DNA of 64,000 nucleotides from Bugula neritina (lineage: Eukaryota > Bryozoa > Gymnolaemata > Cheilostomatida > Bugulidae): the NCBI GenBank assembly GCA_964035545.1, contig OZ037768.1, positions 11,550,741 through 11,614,740 on the forward strand. The letters are read 5' to 3'. Of this stretch, positions 37,936 to 50,480 are shown piece by piece (positions within the stretch are counted from its first letter, which is position 1; each line of letters starts with the position of its first letter). Both the position numbers and the translations under genes were made by a program. A model generated the notes under the pieces. It did not search any database and was not told the origin of the DNA. It was given only the letters and a program-made list of their open reading frames with translations.

Positions 37936-40900
37936 TTAAGTTTGATATCGGTTTTCAGGCGCTGGAACTAATGGTTCATATGTTAGGTCTTCATTAAAAA
38001 CAGCAACTTTCTTCCATTCAGACTTCAAGCAATTTCCCCAGAAGGAGCTTTCAGTGCAGTATTCTCTTTCCTCTAAGTTGAAACAGTTCATGCCAATGAT
38101 GTTGAAAAACAGGTGGCCAATTGTATCAGCTAATGGGTCACCATACCTATTTGATGCTTTTTGTAAACACCGGTGTAATCTGCAATAACAAGTGTAGTTC
38201 ACAATAACAACGGCCATATAAACTATTAATGATGAAGTTTTTATTAAAAACAAATAGTATTTAGCAATACTTCTGCAGCATGGCTCAAGTCGAAAAGGGT
38301 GATTCTGTTTACTTCCCAAACTGGAAGATGGCAACAAAACCCATCACATTAATCTTGGTCTCTGTAGATTGATAACTCCGTACTAAAATTTGCCTATAAA
38401 CTTGCTCGTATGATGCAGCACAACTAAATTTTAAAACGACAAAACTAGGAGTGTCAAAGTGCTAAACATCTTTAGTTTGTTACTCTAAAGCCTAAATGAT
38501 AAATTTTATACATTTATATGAAACCCGCATATGATTCTAATTATTCCATTTAATAAAACTCACGAAAGCTTATATAGTCACCATCCCTGTGAGAAAACCC
38601 CTGATGGAAGAAGTTTTCGTTAACGCAGGCTAAGGACTTATCAAAATGAGGTACAGGAGCAAATACGACTGGGTGCTCTTCCTAACATCACCAATGGCCT
38701 TTGTCGGGCTTAAACCCATTACTTCATGCTTACTAGGCAAACACTCTAACCCCTAGACCACGGCAGCTTATTTCATTTAATAACCTACAGCTAAAAGTTG
38801 CCATGTTGGCATACTAGCTAACTAAATGATGAAATAGCTCTGTTGCTATAAACCAATATGTAGGACTCAACTTAAATGCTTATCTTACATACCAGGAAAA
38901 TTTTACTAGAAGAGACAGGCTAATTATTTCAAAATGCCATTATGGACTTTCAGGAAAATATTTTTGAGCAGTAGGAAAAATATGGTCAAAGTCCAAAATA
39001 ATAATTCAGAAATTTTAATTTGTGGAGCTGCAAAATGAATTAGGATTTAATAAATTTGACCTCTAGATTTTAATAATCATTTTTCAGCCTAGTTTATTAT
39101 CTGCTTAAAATACCAAAGGCATTATGATAGAGCTTTGGTATATATTAGGCAGCCTTGGTTTTGAGGTCAGTCCATGCAATGCTTAGCCAAACAGTTTGTA
39201 AAATATGAAGCACCAAGTTTTTAAAATGCTTGTTGCATTCTATATTTTGGATTTACATGCGATTCGGGGTTTAAACTTTCCAGCAAATCTCCACTATAAC
39301 AGTTCCTACTTGACAAGCTGTTTATATATGGTACACTACTCACTTTCTATCACAGGAGCAACTGCTTGCAGTGAGAAGGCCGAAGTTGAAATAGTTATAT
39401 TTAGTTGATAGAGCTGGTATTATATCAGGACAATGATCATGAGCTCTACAGCATCTGTCTGTATACTTGTTTTCTCCCAAGTCGTAGAAATTTTCAGCTG
39501 AATTACCTTTTCCACACCATTTTGTGCCTGTTTATAAAGCCAGGTTTATTATTATGAAGATATTGTATATTTTAATATATTATATTATTATGTTATGTTA
39601 TGTTCTATATATGCTACAACATATAATATTATAGCATATATATAACATATATATAATAGAAGGAGTATTAAAACATGTAAAATATATGTTATATTATTTC
39701 TCTATGCAAAATTTCACCCACTAATACTCTTTGCTAATAAAATAATATAACATTTGCATACTACAATGCAATACAATACAATACAATGCAATACAATACA
39801 ATACAATGCAATACAATTTAATACAACTCAATGCAACTCAAGTGAGCAAGTTGGCTGAACTGCATCTATCAGGAGAAAAATAAAAGGACTGAAAACTTTC
39901 AGCTGTAACTCTCAATTGAGTTTACCATTTTAATAGATGACAGGATAAAATGAAAAACACATTTGATGATGGCAAAAAATTTTATCAAGATTTTGCCAAA
40001 CAATGAAAATAAAGTGACATTGAAAAGACTGAAGTTTTTGGCAGCTTGCAAAGAATTTACATTTGGCAGTGTGCAAAGAATGCTGTCAGTAAAAGGGTTA
40101 TAGCCTGTAGGTAGGGCTGACTTGCTGAAGAAACACAAATACACATCCTTGTTTTGTAGAAGGTTACCTTCTACTAAGAGTTATGTAAATAGAGCACCTC
40201 TTGGTATGCCAAAATAATACCTGGGCACATGCTATCTGTTTTATCACTACATCTTAACAGATAAATCTAGGCTCATTTTAAATGTAGTTCAGATAATCAT
40301 ATAATGAAAAAATAACTAGCAAATTATTCATTGTTTTAAAAATTGCACAACAAGCCACTTGACTTGTAAAAATAGTTACTAAGAGGGGCTTAACTTGTTA
40401 GGATTATTTTCACTAATAAAAACCAAGTTCACTTTTGACCTTGCAGACAATTCAATTTAGAAAGTAGTAATGAGTAGTGATAGAAGAGGTATGTAGTACT
40501 TGTGACATTTCATGATTTGATATTGTCAAAACTTTTACTGTTATACTAGGCAGTATGCTTACTCATATTCTATCAGGTATTTCTACCCCAAGAAGTTGTC
40601 TGTCCTTAAAAACCAAGTAATAATGCACCCCCTAGTCTACACACAAATGCGTAACTAAAAACTACACATACATTTCTGTACCTAATTGTTCTAGCACACA
40701 CAAATTTACTCGAGATACAATCTATGCAGTTTACAGACAGTGTTTGTAAGCTGTCTGTAAACTAAATAAATAAAATTAAGACACTAAAATAGAGTGTCAT
40801 GTAAGCAATCATTCTCCAGGCAGTGCTACTTTTTACAGTTTACAAGGTGCTGGTGTTGGCAAGGGATGCTATTTGTGTTGGAGACAGCCATGTGTTTCTC

Positions 40901-41889
40901 ATAGCCACCAGGTTTTTTATGTGTAAAATAATAATGATAATCTCACAACAAAACCTGGTAAAAGTTTCTTTTTGCAGTAGGAAATTAAATTTTTACTATT
41001 ATTCTTATTGCATAGCCAGCAAGAAATAACAAAGAGAACTTAAATCATTTAGGAACAGTAGTGGAGAAATTAAGATAGCCTAGCTTTTTAATTTTGGTTT
41101 GGGGTGCGGATTGAAATTCTCGAGAAAACATAACTTTTTATGCTACATTTCTAATCTAGAACACAGGCTTTTCACAATTTTTCCATGTTACTGCACCTAC
41201 CTCACTTAAATTACAAGACTATCTTTTTATACTGGATAAAAAATGGCTATGGACTTTGAAAGCAAAAAACATCTGATCGAGCAATATGTCTGCTGCATTT
41301 ATAGAATCTCACCTGGATAAACGAGGTCCATAATTCCTCGCTTTTTTCTTGTCTCACTTCCTGTGACGTCTTTTGCTGCTTCATCACTAGACTGTGTTAG
41401 TGAACTGGCTCTATTTGATCTCAATGTGCTTTGAAACTCATTCAAGTTCATGCCATGGAAAGTGTAACATTTTTCTATCCAAAAAGTAATGTTAGAAATA
41501 TGGTTTAGACCATCTTTGTGATGACGGATGTTGTGTTTCGCTGCTTTAGTGTACTTTGAATGAACATGTTTGCTCAGCCTTCGTACTTGGTGTGCGGAGT
41601 TTGATACGTCACAGTCAACCATCTGTGTAGAGGGAGAGAATATCAGTTGAGCTATATACGAGCTGTTAGTCACCTCTAAGAGTCGAAGAGATGAATTGCC
41701 TTTCACCACTGTTCGCTGCCATCCAATAACCCCACCGAGTCCAAAGACAAGTTCTGAATAACCTCGAGGAGTAGTCTTCTTTATTGAGAAATTTCTTTGT
41801 AGGATTCCATCGTCCTGGTTTTGTACCACAACTCCTGCCGAAATGTGTGCAGTGAATAGGAATAGTAGCAGAGCCGGAGTTGGAAACAT
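37936..41889 (-). CDS. Secreted group III phospholipase A2
   Basis: Group III sPLA2 hydrolyses the sn-2 ester of phospholipids outside the cell or in the secretory path, using Ca2+. Exons on the minus strand: 41889-41313, 39527-39344 and 38179-37936, joined to 334 residues. A signal peptide (MFPTPALLLFLFTAHISAG) is followed by a pro-region of about 160 residues with NxS/T sites. A furin-type ETRKKR directly precedes GIMDLVYPG, where the mature enzyme should start. Exon 2 has the Ca2+ loop TKWCGKGN, the catalytic RCCRAHDHCPD and the CSCD signature. Exon 3 has the helix LHRCLQKASNRYGDPLAD and the Cys-rich end NCFNLEEREYC, closest to the animal PLA2G3 core. Catalytic His and Asp are present, so it should be active. 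The long pro-domain resembles PLA2G3 rather than short venom forms (inference). Confidence 0.93.
38571..38768 (-). mobile_element. tRNA-derived SINE, copy 3
   Basis: On the minus strand it starts with CCGTGGTCTAGGGGTTAGAG (A-box-like) and GGTTTAAGCCC (B-box-like), then the same body as copies 1 and 2, ending GGGATGGTGACTATATA. It lies in PLA2 intron 2, in the sense direction of that gene. Confidence 0.85.
39762..39840. repeat. Pentanucleotide microsatellite (CAATA/CAATG)n
   Basis: About fifteen units of CAATA, CAATG and variants in PLA2 intron 1, just outside the 39537 side. The order ATACAATACAATACAATGCA recurs, giving a 20-bp higher-order period. Confidence 0.85.
41136..41206 (+). repeat. 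Dispersed short repeat, copy 2
   Basis: The partner of 9525-9590, in the same orientation on the plus strand, lying in PLA2 intron 1 about 107 bases from exon 1. Confidence 0.65.
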
Positions 41890-41948
41890 TTTAATGCAGT
41901 AAGTTGAACAGCAGAGATGGAATGACTTTCAACAGCACTGAATCTGCC

Positions 41949-41955
41949 TTATATA
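41949..41955 (-). promoter_or_regulatory. TATA box of the PLA2 gene
   Basis: Minus-strand TATATAA (in CATATATAAGGC) about 60 bases before the PLA2 ATG. That fits a transcription start near 41922 and a 5' leader of about 30 bases. Confidence 0.6.
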
Positions 41956-42550
41956 TGAGCACAGTCTGGTGCTGCACGTGCATCGATGAGTAATTAATTA
42001 ATATGGATAAAAAGCTACAGTTAGTAATGCTGCTGCTTGTAGACCCGTGATATTATGTCATAATACTAATAATGCCATTGGCTACTAGTTTTCATATATT
42101 CTGTTGGATTCCTTGACTCCAGTGGCTCCAATGGCTCCAGTCTTAAGGCAGAAGAAGACTAGACTGTCCCAGATATCGGTCACTCTTCAGCGTCTTAGAC
42201 TATCAGCCTGCCTCGTGATAACTCAAGTCTTGATAACAGCACAGCGTATCAGATTTTCAACTCAATTTTAATCAATTCTTTCCTTTGGCAAATCAAAATA
42301 ACAAGAGATAATATTGGTGCAGTAGATTACAGCTAAGCGTTTCTTGCATGAAACCAGCTAGGGTAGTTTATAATATATTACAATACAAATTGTGATGTTG
42401 TTTGCTTGTTGCTGTATTTTAGTTACCACTACAGCTGTTTATATAAAAATAAGTAACCTTTACCTATCTTGTGTAATAAAACTGATACTCTATTGATGTT
42501 GAAGGATCTGAGAACTGGTGGTGCTACAAAGTATTACATTTGAATTAAAA

Positions 42551-42775
42551 TAAAACTAATTGACTATTCAAATTTGCAAGCCTACTTACTAACTGTTTCG
42601 ATAAACTGGAGAGCTTCTTCTGAAGGTTTAGGATATTTATCAGGGTTAATGGACAATGGGGCATCGGTTGTAAGATAGCCTGCGTCACTAAATAAGCAGG
42701 AAGACATTTAGAACTTTTTAAAAGAGATATTAGAAAGCAGCACAAATCTACAAATATTTTACTATTAGAGTTATT
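42551..42775 (-). pseudogene. Stray duplicated copy of CATIP exon 2 with flanking intron
   Basis: The exon-like part is minus 42687-42590, 98 nt, the same length as CATIP exon 2 (47403-47306). It keeps an acceptor (TTTAG), a donor (GTAAGTAGG) and an open frame with TTDAPLSINPDKYPKPSEEA. Similarity continues for about 90 bases of upstream intron and some downstream sequence. Against the parent exon I count six amino-acid changes and five silent ones. It lies about 1.3 kb beyond the CATIP stop with no other CATIP exon near, so it is probably a remnant of a tandem duplication. Confidence 0.8.
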
Positions 42776-43973
42776 TTTAATAAAAAATTGCATAATATGT
42801 TATGCAAAAAAACAATTAGTGTTGAACATTATATGCATTTTTAGTTGTATACTGATTAAGCTGCATGTTATAATACCAAGGAAATAGCTTCTACTATGAG
42901 CACACATAACATCTTATACTAAGCTAAAGACGAAATCAAAATATCAAGTTCATTGGAGTTTTGTTAAACTTATATGTGTAATATAGCATGGAAATATGGT
43001 ATGGCTTCTCACATGCTATATTATAATATACTCAAGTCAGCGCTGACTATATAGGGGGCAACACTTGCTAAGTTCAGCTTACAAAAGTTAACGTGGAGTC
43101 TCTCAAACACTGTGAGGCATTCTTAAAAAATGCAAAGTATTTTCCACTAAAGATCAGATTTGTGATCTGTAAGTTTACTAACATTTCCTACATAGACTAA
43201 TTAGATCAATGCAACACACCGGGTGACCAAGTTATTCCCTTCGTAGCACGGATCGTCTGCATTGACAGTGCATGGACTACACGTCACAACAGCTGACCCG
43301 TATGTTCAACTTGACTTAATGCTGCAAAGTTGTGCCAAAATGATTGCAAGCGCAAGCAAGCAATAAAATAGATATTATAACGCCGACACTCTCAACTCTA
43401 TTTATGGCTTCTATTGATGTGAAAACAACACAATTATTCGTGAAGGTTCTACTGTAATTAAACAGCACTTTGTAGAGTTTCAAGAGGTCACCAGGCTATA
43501 TGTACATACAAGTAAATGCAGCATTCAGTCACAAAATGAATATGGAGCCATACAGCGACTTGGCTAGAGTAAAAGAAAATATCAATATGTTGAAACTGCC
43601 TTGGCAGCCTAGAAAAACACATCAGATGAGAGAAGTATTGTAATTTGGATTATAATTAAAATTATATAAGCAGCCAGTTGCACAATGATATGTCATGTAA
43701 TGAACATCCTGCGGTAGTGCTTACAGTATGTCATTTAATAACAATAATTAATTAACTGCTACATTGAGTGTTCTTCATACAAAATGAATAATAAGATCAA
43801 GTTCCTTCGATAAGGTTTTATGAAAAAATATAATTAAATCAAATTTATTATACGATACAGATTTCATACATCAGGCAGTGAAAGGTAAACAAAGCTAATG
43901 GATTCATTTTCAAGGCTTAGTTACCAGCCATATATACTTGAATTTACAAAGAAAAAGAAAAAAAATGACACAA

Positions 43974-46900
43974 TCATTTTTTCTTATTCAATTTTTGGTT
44001 AATACTGATGATAGTGTTAGTTCTCGACATTGGGAAAGGAGTAGGTGCGGCGGAGTTAGCGTACGCTCCCAAATCTACAGCCCGTGAAGAAAACGATGCA
44101 AAGTACTCTCCAGCAAAGTTTAGTGTATCTTCAGGTTTTCGAAGGAGGAGGAACTGGAGAAAGTCTGCTAGGATAGCGTTGAGTTCTGGATGATGACGAA
44201 CATACATTGCATGGTCATCTTCTAGCTCAGCCTTCAATAACAAATGTTTTAACGATTATTCTAAAATCCATCCTTCAAAAGTAAAAGTATTGATTGTAAA
44301 ATGTTTATAAATACTCAGATATTATACATAGAAAATAAGACACTTATGAACTGCAATATAATACAATTACTACTATCACATAGAAAACAGAATTCTACCA
44401 AATATAGGCTGGTAGGTTTTACGAAACTACTAAAGTATAGGAAGTTAGGAAGTTGAGTTACAAAGAGATACTTCCACTGTTTTCTAAATTATATTACACA
44501 ATTCAACAATAATATGTTACCCAATAAATACTTTTGTTTGTTAGTCAGTAAATGAATCAGCTGTGCAGACAAGCAACAGATACGGCTAATTATACTCCAC
44601 ATGGCATGCTATTTCCATCATATCTTTATGGAGCAATGACAGTTTTATTGAATTATGATGCCTTGTAGGGATAGAATTGCATACCTTCCTATCTTGGTAT
44701 TTTGAAGACAGCTGTACATCCTCTTCCCAGTCCAGCTTCTGTTTGCTAAATGTTGGTTTCTCAGTATACTCATCTGTCAACACAACTTATTCAGTTAGAA
44801 AAAATGTTTTTCCCTTGAAAACAAATTTCTTCACAATTCAACAAGCACACAATATGTTTTGTATCATCGTAAAGTAAATAGTAGTAGTGCTATACACACT
44901 CTATAGTCTATACTCCATAATATTGTCTATAATATTATTATCTATAATATACTCTATATTATACTATATAGTATATCCTGTAATTTACTCTATGATATAT
45001 TCTATAATATACTTTATAGTATACTCGGTACTCTATAATATTCCATATACTGTATTATACACTATAATATACTCGATAAACTTTACAGTAGACAGTATAA
45101 TATACTCTACATAATTTAAAATATACTCTAAATACTCTATAATATATTCCATAATATACTTTATAATATACTGTGTAATAATATATTCTCAGGGTATATA
45201 CATCAACTATTTTTGTGCCACTCTTTACGTCATACACTTACCTTCAATAATAGGCTCAGGTATCTTTGTCACTCGCATGATGGCCGGGGATCCAACTTGA
45301 ACCCGACTTGTTAAATGTCTAAACAAATTAAGAAATATGTTTTATGTCGTTTAATCAATTGAAAAATGTACAAAATTAAATGAACACCTACTTGTAAGAG
45401 ACATAACTTTCGAGCATTAGTAAAACTATAAAGGGAACATAACTCCTTTAGTATAATTGTTGGAAACTTTACAAATACAACTAGACATGGTACACACCCA
45501 AACTGATCAAAGTGAGAGTGCCAGGTAGTTGGGAGGTCAGATATTGACTCAATCTCTCTCTGTATACCCGTAACAAGTAAAGCTTCACCACCAATTGTCT
45601 GACTTTTAGATGCTAGATTTGTCTGAAATGTTGAAAAAACGGGTGTACATATATCTCAAATATGCTTACAAACTTATGTTTCAAATTTCTAAAAACTAGT
45701 AAAAAATGTTAAATATAGATTATAATAATAGCATGATGGTGCAATTTGGCTTAAAGAAATACTCAGAACAGCTATACGTCTGTACCATTTGTTTTTTTAG
45801 ATAACAAGTTAAATTTGATGAACAGCATTTTTATATATAAGAAAAGCAGACGTTATTTTTGCCAAGATTGTAATTTTTTTCAAATATGCTATTAGTGAAA
45901 CCTCTGCCTTTATCAACACTAATATTTATTTGGTTAAAAGCAAATAGTAATAAAACCTGACAGAAAAAGTGCCTATGCAATAATAATGGTACTAATTTAC
46001 TCAAGTCAATTTGAAGTTCAACCAATGACCTGTGACATACGTTAATGGCTCGATATCATCTATCAATAGCTTTACTCTTAACCCTAGTAACCAAATACTA
46101 GGCAAAAATATTTGAATTAGATTGTAACAAATCCATATTAGATCTGTGGAAAGATTTTTTACATAATGTTATAAAAATTAGCAACTACTGTTAGCTAGGA
46201 CATTAATTGCTAGTTTCCAAAAACTACCTTACTGAATGTTTACTCACATATGGAGATTTGCACAAGTTTCCATCACTGTCAAAAGAAATAGCTTGAAATC
46301 CCGAAGGCAATCCTTTTTTAACGAGTAGTCTGAGAAGAAGCAGATTTGAGCCCTCAGAAATAAAGCCCTTCATGGAGTCTAGCGAGTAGACATGTGACGA
46401 GCGCTCTGTTTTCTCCCCTTGTGTAATTACTCTATTGACTTGGTACTCCGTAGCTTCTTTGGTCAGTATAGTCTTTTTATCCAAAGCAAAATTGTCCAAC
46501 TATAATATATAAAATATAATTCACTTATAGACAGCATTAAACATCACCACCGATACTGAACTTCTAAAATCAAACTGTGTCTATAGATTAACAATAAAAA
46601 ACTGATGTTGCTTATAAAATAAGTCAAATGAAATATCTGAAGCACAAAGTAGTGTATTTATATTAGCCTTTCCAACAATTATCATTGTAACAACTGTTGT
46701 TTAAGAGGCAAGTGGCTGTAGCTAGTTTACATGTAACATGTAAAATGAGAGAAATACACACCTTGACAAACTCATGGTGCTGTTGCTCTAATGTGTCTAA
46801 AGACTTAGACACAAATGCCGTAATAGTGGTTCCACATGGTACGCCATCAATTGTTCCTTGGCTGTTAGCATGTACAAGAAAACAATCAACCTGATTTCTT

Positions 46901-47992
46901 TTAACTGGAGTTACAGTAACCACAAACTCTCCTAGCTCTCTACCACTCTCAGACACCGTCACTAGCTCATCAGAGAATAATAAGTTTTCAAAGTCACTGG
47001 GAACTAAAACGGAAATACATAGCTGTCCAATAACTGAGTGCATAATAATCTGCGGAACTTGTTTTACAATTTCTTATTGTAATTTACATGACTTAATCTA
47101 AACACAATTTCAGTTTGGTAAAGTAAAAACTCAGTGTTTGTAGCTAATCTTAAGTTGAAGCACTTTGAAAATAATGTCATTCATTAGAAAATTAAGTCCT
47201 AAAGGTACAATGTAGTTACTGAATATAAATTTTAAAGGGACATTTAATAAAATCAAAAAACTAAAAAAAGAAACTATTTGATTAATTAAATACAAAGACA
47301 CTTACTGACTGTTTCAATAAACTGAAGAGCTTCTTCTGAAGGTTTAGGATACTCAACAGGGTTAATGGGCAATGGTGCATCGGTTGTGAGATGGCTTATG
47401 TCACTAAATAAGCAAGAATAAATTGAGAACTTTTTCAAAAAAATATTAGAAAACAGAACAAATCTACAAATATGTTACTATTAGAATTGTTCTACACGAC
47501 AAGCTGTACATTGGGGTTAGAAGATAATTGTTAGAGCATTAGTTAAATAATAGAATTGGTAGTCTATATCGAGTCATTATATAAATATGCAAAATATAAT
47601 TGTATATTACAGGTAGCTTATATAGTTAATTACATAATGCCTATTATAACTTATATTATGCACAATTTTTTTCTCATAAAATGCTTTTTAAAAAATTATA
47701 TAGCCACTGTTATGTATTAATCATACTATCAGTATAAAATCTTAGAAAAATTTACAATAAGGTTAATAAAATTCCAAATTTACTTAAAGTAATTTAGTAC
47801 TAGTAATATGTGTAGTAATTTTTCAAAACTATTATAATTAGCATGAGTATTAGTAATAGTAATAGTAAGACCAATTGTATTAGTTTTGAAAAAGTCGACT
47901 CATTTTTTCTATAAGTTATTTTTAAAAAAGACATTGAGTTTATTGATTTACCTGGATGCTGTGTGAGGGTGCTGTGCACTTAATGCTGCCAT
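43974..47992 (-). CDS. CATIP: CATIP, ciliogenesis-associated TTC17-interacting protein
   Basis: CATIP (human C2orf62) acts with TTC17 in actin polymerisation during ciliogenesis. Minus-strand exons: 47992-47952, 47403-47306, 47003-46762, 46499-46248, 45622-45498, 45318-45242, 44773-44685, 44231-43974. They give 393 residues, close to the 387 of human. Family-like blocks: LLFSDELVTVSESGRELGEF, CFLVHANSQGTIDGVPCGT and LDTLEQQHHEF in exon 3, KGLPSGFQAISFDSDGNLC in exon 4, GHLTSRVQVGSPAIM in exon 6. The last exon has HPELNAILADFLQFLLLRKP, an RIIa-like helical segment typical of axonemal proteins, then a low-complexity tail. Frame and phases close through all seven introns. The start is the ATG of exon 1, MAALSAQ. 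Identity rests on remembered family similarity; the exon model is stronger than the name. Confidence 0.88.
44885..45195. repeat. Degenerate CTATAATATA minisatellite
   Basis: About 310 bp in CATIP intron 6 made of imperfect 10 to 11-bp units around CTATAATATACT. It creates long tyrosine-rich open frames on both strands (for instance 44887-45114 and 45055-45237) that are not genes. Confidence 0.85.
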
Positions 47993-48779
47993 TACAATAA
48001 GTTTATTTAATATTACTCATTTATAAATACTAAAAAGCAAACTGGACTACAACTGACTTTGACTTTTAGTTCAATGACTCGCACAAATTCAATTTCAAGT
48101 CCAAGCTAATAAATAGCAATCCTAGTTTTTTATATAGTAATTGATTTATGGAAGTAACTTGATAAAGTTGCTTAAAATCAAAAATATTTGAATTTAAATA
48201 TATTCAAACTTTATGGTATTTATTCACGCTAATAAAATTGTGAGTATTAGTTAATCCAAGTAGGAGCATCTCAATTTAAAGAAAGTGTTGTAGAACTCTT
48301 AACCGGATACGAGTGAGCGTGACTAAGCAACGCAGTACAGTGACAATATTATTTTGACAAGTCGCAACAACATATAAAAATATAGAGCTACAGTACATTT
48401 ACTAACAAAATTAAAATGTTATTTAAAACAATTTATTTTAAATTTAAAATAACGAAACATTTTTATAGAATTTGAAACTTGATTTTGTTGAGCAAATCCT
48501 TACCATATTAGTATTACATTAGCACATTATCGTTTAGTACCGTCCTAGGCGTTGCGCGGTGATTACAAACAACACCTTGTAACTTACGATCATTGAAATA
48601 CGACTCCCTTGAGCTTTAATTCATTGGTTGCAATGGCTTCAATCCCTCGCTCAATATTAATAATTATTATTTTCTGATACTTCTAACCCTACGTTATGTA
48701 TGTGACTATGTCAGCATGACTATGCTTAGCTCTACCAGCATCAGCATGGCTATGTTCATTGTTCTACAAGTACAACCAA

Positions 48780-48945
48780 ATTATAATGATAATGATTATC
48801 ATTATGATATTGATAATGATAATCATAATCATAGTGAATAAATATTATAATCATAATGATTAAGTGATAATCATAATGATAATATTAATTATAATGATTA
48901 GCTCGTTATGATAATTAATATGATTATCATTATGATAATGTTAAA
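48780..48945. repeat. Self-complementary ATAATGAT / ATTATCAT tract
   Basis: About 165 bp of alternating ATAATGAT and its complement ATCATTAT, so many short hairpins are possible. It lies about 0.8 kb upstream of the CATIP start. Confidence 0.75.
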
Positions 48946-49799
48946 TCAGCAACCACTAAGTCTCTGTCTAAGCGGGTTAGTCTAAGTCAAATAGCAATGC
49001 TGATACTCAAATAGAAATAGTAATAGTAATACTCACTTACAGTTAGTGTTGCTGTAAGACTAAGTGTGATACTGGGACTATCGAGTATAAAGGGATACTT
49101 CCTTAGCACCGAACAGTTAACCGGTATTCGATTTCTGGTGTAGTAAAACATATTATTAAAGCTATCGTCATCGAACAATACTTGGCAAGGTCGAGAAATT
49201 TAGCTAATCAAAACTAACTTAGAACGCGATTGGTTGTTCTAAATTTTAACGGTAACTTATAGAAAATTCATTTTAGTTCTTGAAATTTTCTTAAACATTG
49301 CTTTTATTAAATAGAAAATTAGTATTATTCTTAACGTTCACTCATGTATAATATAATTTATAAACTGTTGGTTAATAGTTTATATGTTGTTGTTTTTATA
49401 TTCATGTAACCAGTATTAGTATCTTAACTTTACAATTTAAATTTTTTTTGAGAGAACAGATTTGCCATGATTGTAAGTTTTTTGTTAATAATTGTAAGTT
49501 AACTCCAAGAAGTCAGTTTTGTGAAGATAAATACGATCATGATTTTTAGTAACAGTCAGTTCGCTACTTTTTATCTTAGTGTGTACATTTTACTATTCGA
49601 ATAAATCTCATTAGTTGCAATCTCCCTGGCTCTTTGATTAATTTACCATTGAGTTTGAGTTGCAATAGTGGTGAATATACTTCTAAGTGGTGACTACTCT
49701 TGTGCTGAACTTTTCAAATGACTTTAAGATTAAATTCTACAAAAAGGGAATTTTAATCCAACAAGTAAAATTTATTTCAACTCTCTGACAGACAGCAGA

Positions 49800-50480
49800 C
49801 CATTTTACTGGGAGAGGGGGGAATTTCTTAGAAACGCAAGGCAACCTCAGGAGTGTCCCATATCACATTACAAAATCGATAACACATGCCTTGCATGTGC
49901 AGAAAACACCAAATACCTTGTGGTAACAATCCAGTCAGACATAAGATTTGATCAGCACATAAATAAGAAGTGTACCAGGTCGCGGAAAGTTATCGGAAGA
50001 ATCAAGCACTTGATGTATGATGCCCTAAAGGAGGCTAAGCTACTGACCTAACCTTGATTTTGCAGATGTGATTTGAGATCTTGGGACTAGAAGCAAGATG
50101 CATGATATAGAGATGGTCCAGAACAGTGCCATGCTATTCACAAGCAATCTGAAGGGAAGCACTGACAGTGTATCTCAGGCGAGAAATGAGTTAGGACTCT
50201 GGTTGCTGGAAGACAGAAGAAAAAGCCATCACTGTGTTTACTGACCTAAATTCTTTAGCATGAGGATCAGCACCGAACTCTATCCATAGCCTATGACGAG
50301 ACTATTAAAGACAGGGAACTTGTAACTGTAGCCACCCGGGCGGCTGCTAGAGGAGAGCTTATTTCGATATCAACTAGAAAAGCATATTCCACACTAGTTT
50401 TCTGCCACGGACAATTCATGAGATGCGAGGAGAATATAACAAATAATTACTCAATAGCAAATGCAAACTCTGGCCTAATA
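49800..50480 (+). mobile_element. Decayed non-LTR retrotransposon (C-terminal reverse transcriptase part)
   Basis: Plus-strand translation gives the tail typical of CR1/Jockey-like reverse transcriptases, with breaks: KYLVVTIQSDIRFDQHIN (usual form YLGV.I..DL.W..HI), RSRKVIGRIKHL, then after stop codons a WD equivalent, MHDIEMVQNSAMLF and LGLWLLEDRRK. Several in-frame stops and at least one frameshift make it inactive. Neither the 5' part nor a tail is evident. Confidence 0.75.

Larger units (their letters stand above)
41890..43973. other. Region between PLA2 and CATIP
   Basis: Both genes run leftward, so this is PLA2 promoter plus CATIP 3' flank. A minus-strand AATAAA (plus TTTATT, 43844-43849) is a likely CATIP poly(A) signal. 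A duplicated CATIP exon lies at 42590-42687. The rest shows nothing I can identify. Confidence 0.6.

Noticed and set aside
39899..40144. 81-codon minus-strand open frame inside PLA2 intron 1
   Set aside because: No family similarity, and the PLA2 frame closes perfectly without it.
44887..45237. Tyrosine/isoleucine-rich open frames on both strands
   Set aside because: Produced by the CTATAATATA minisatellite in CATIP intron 6.
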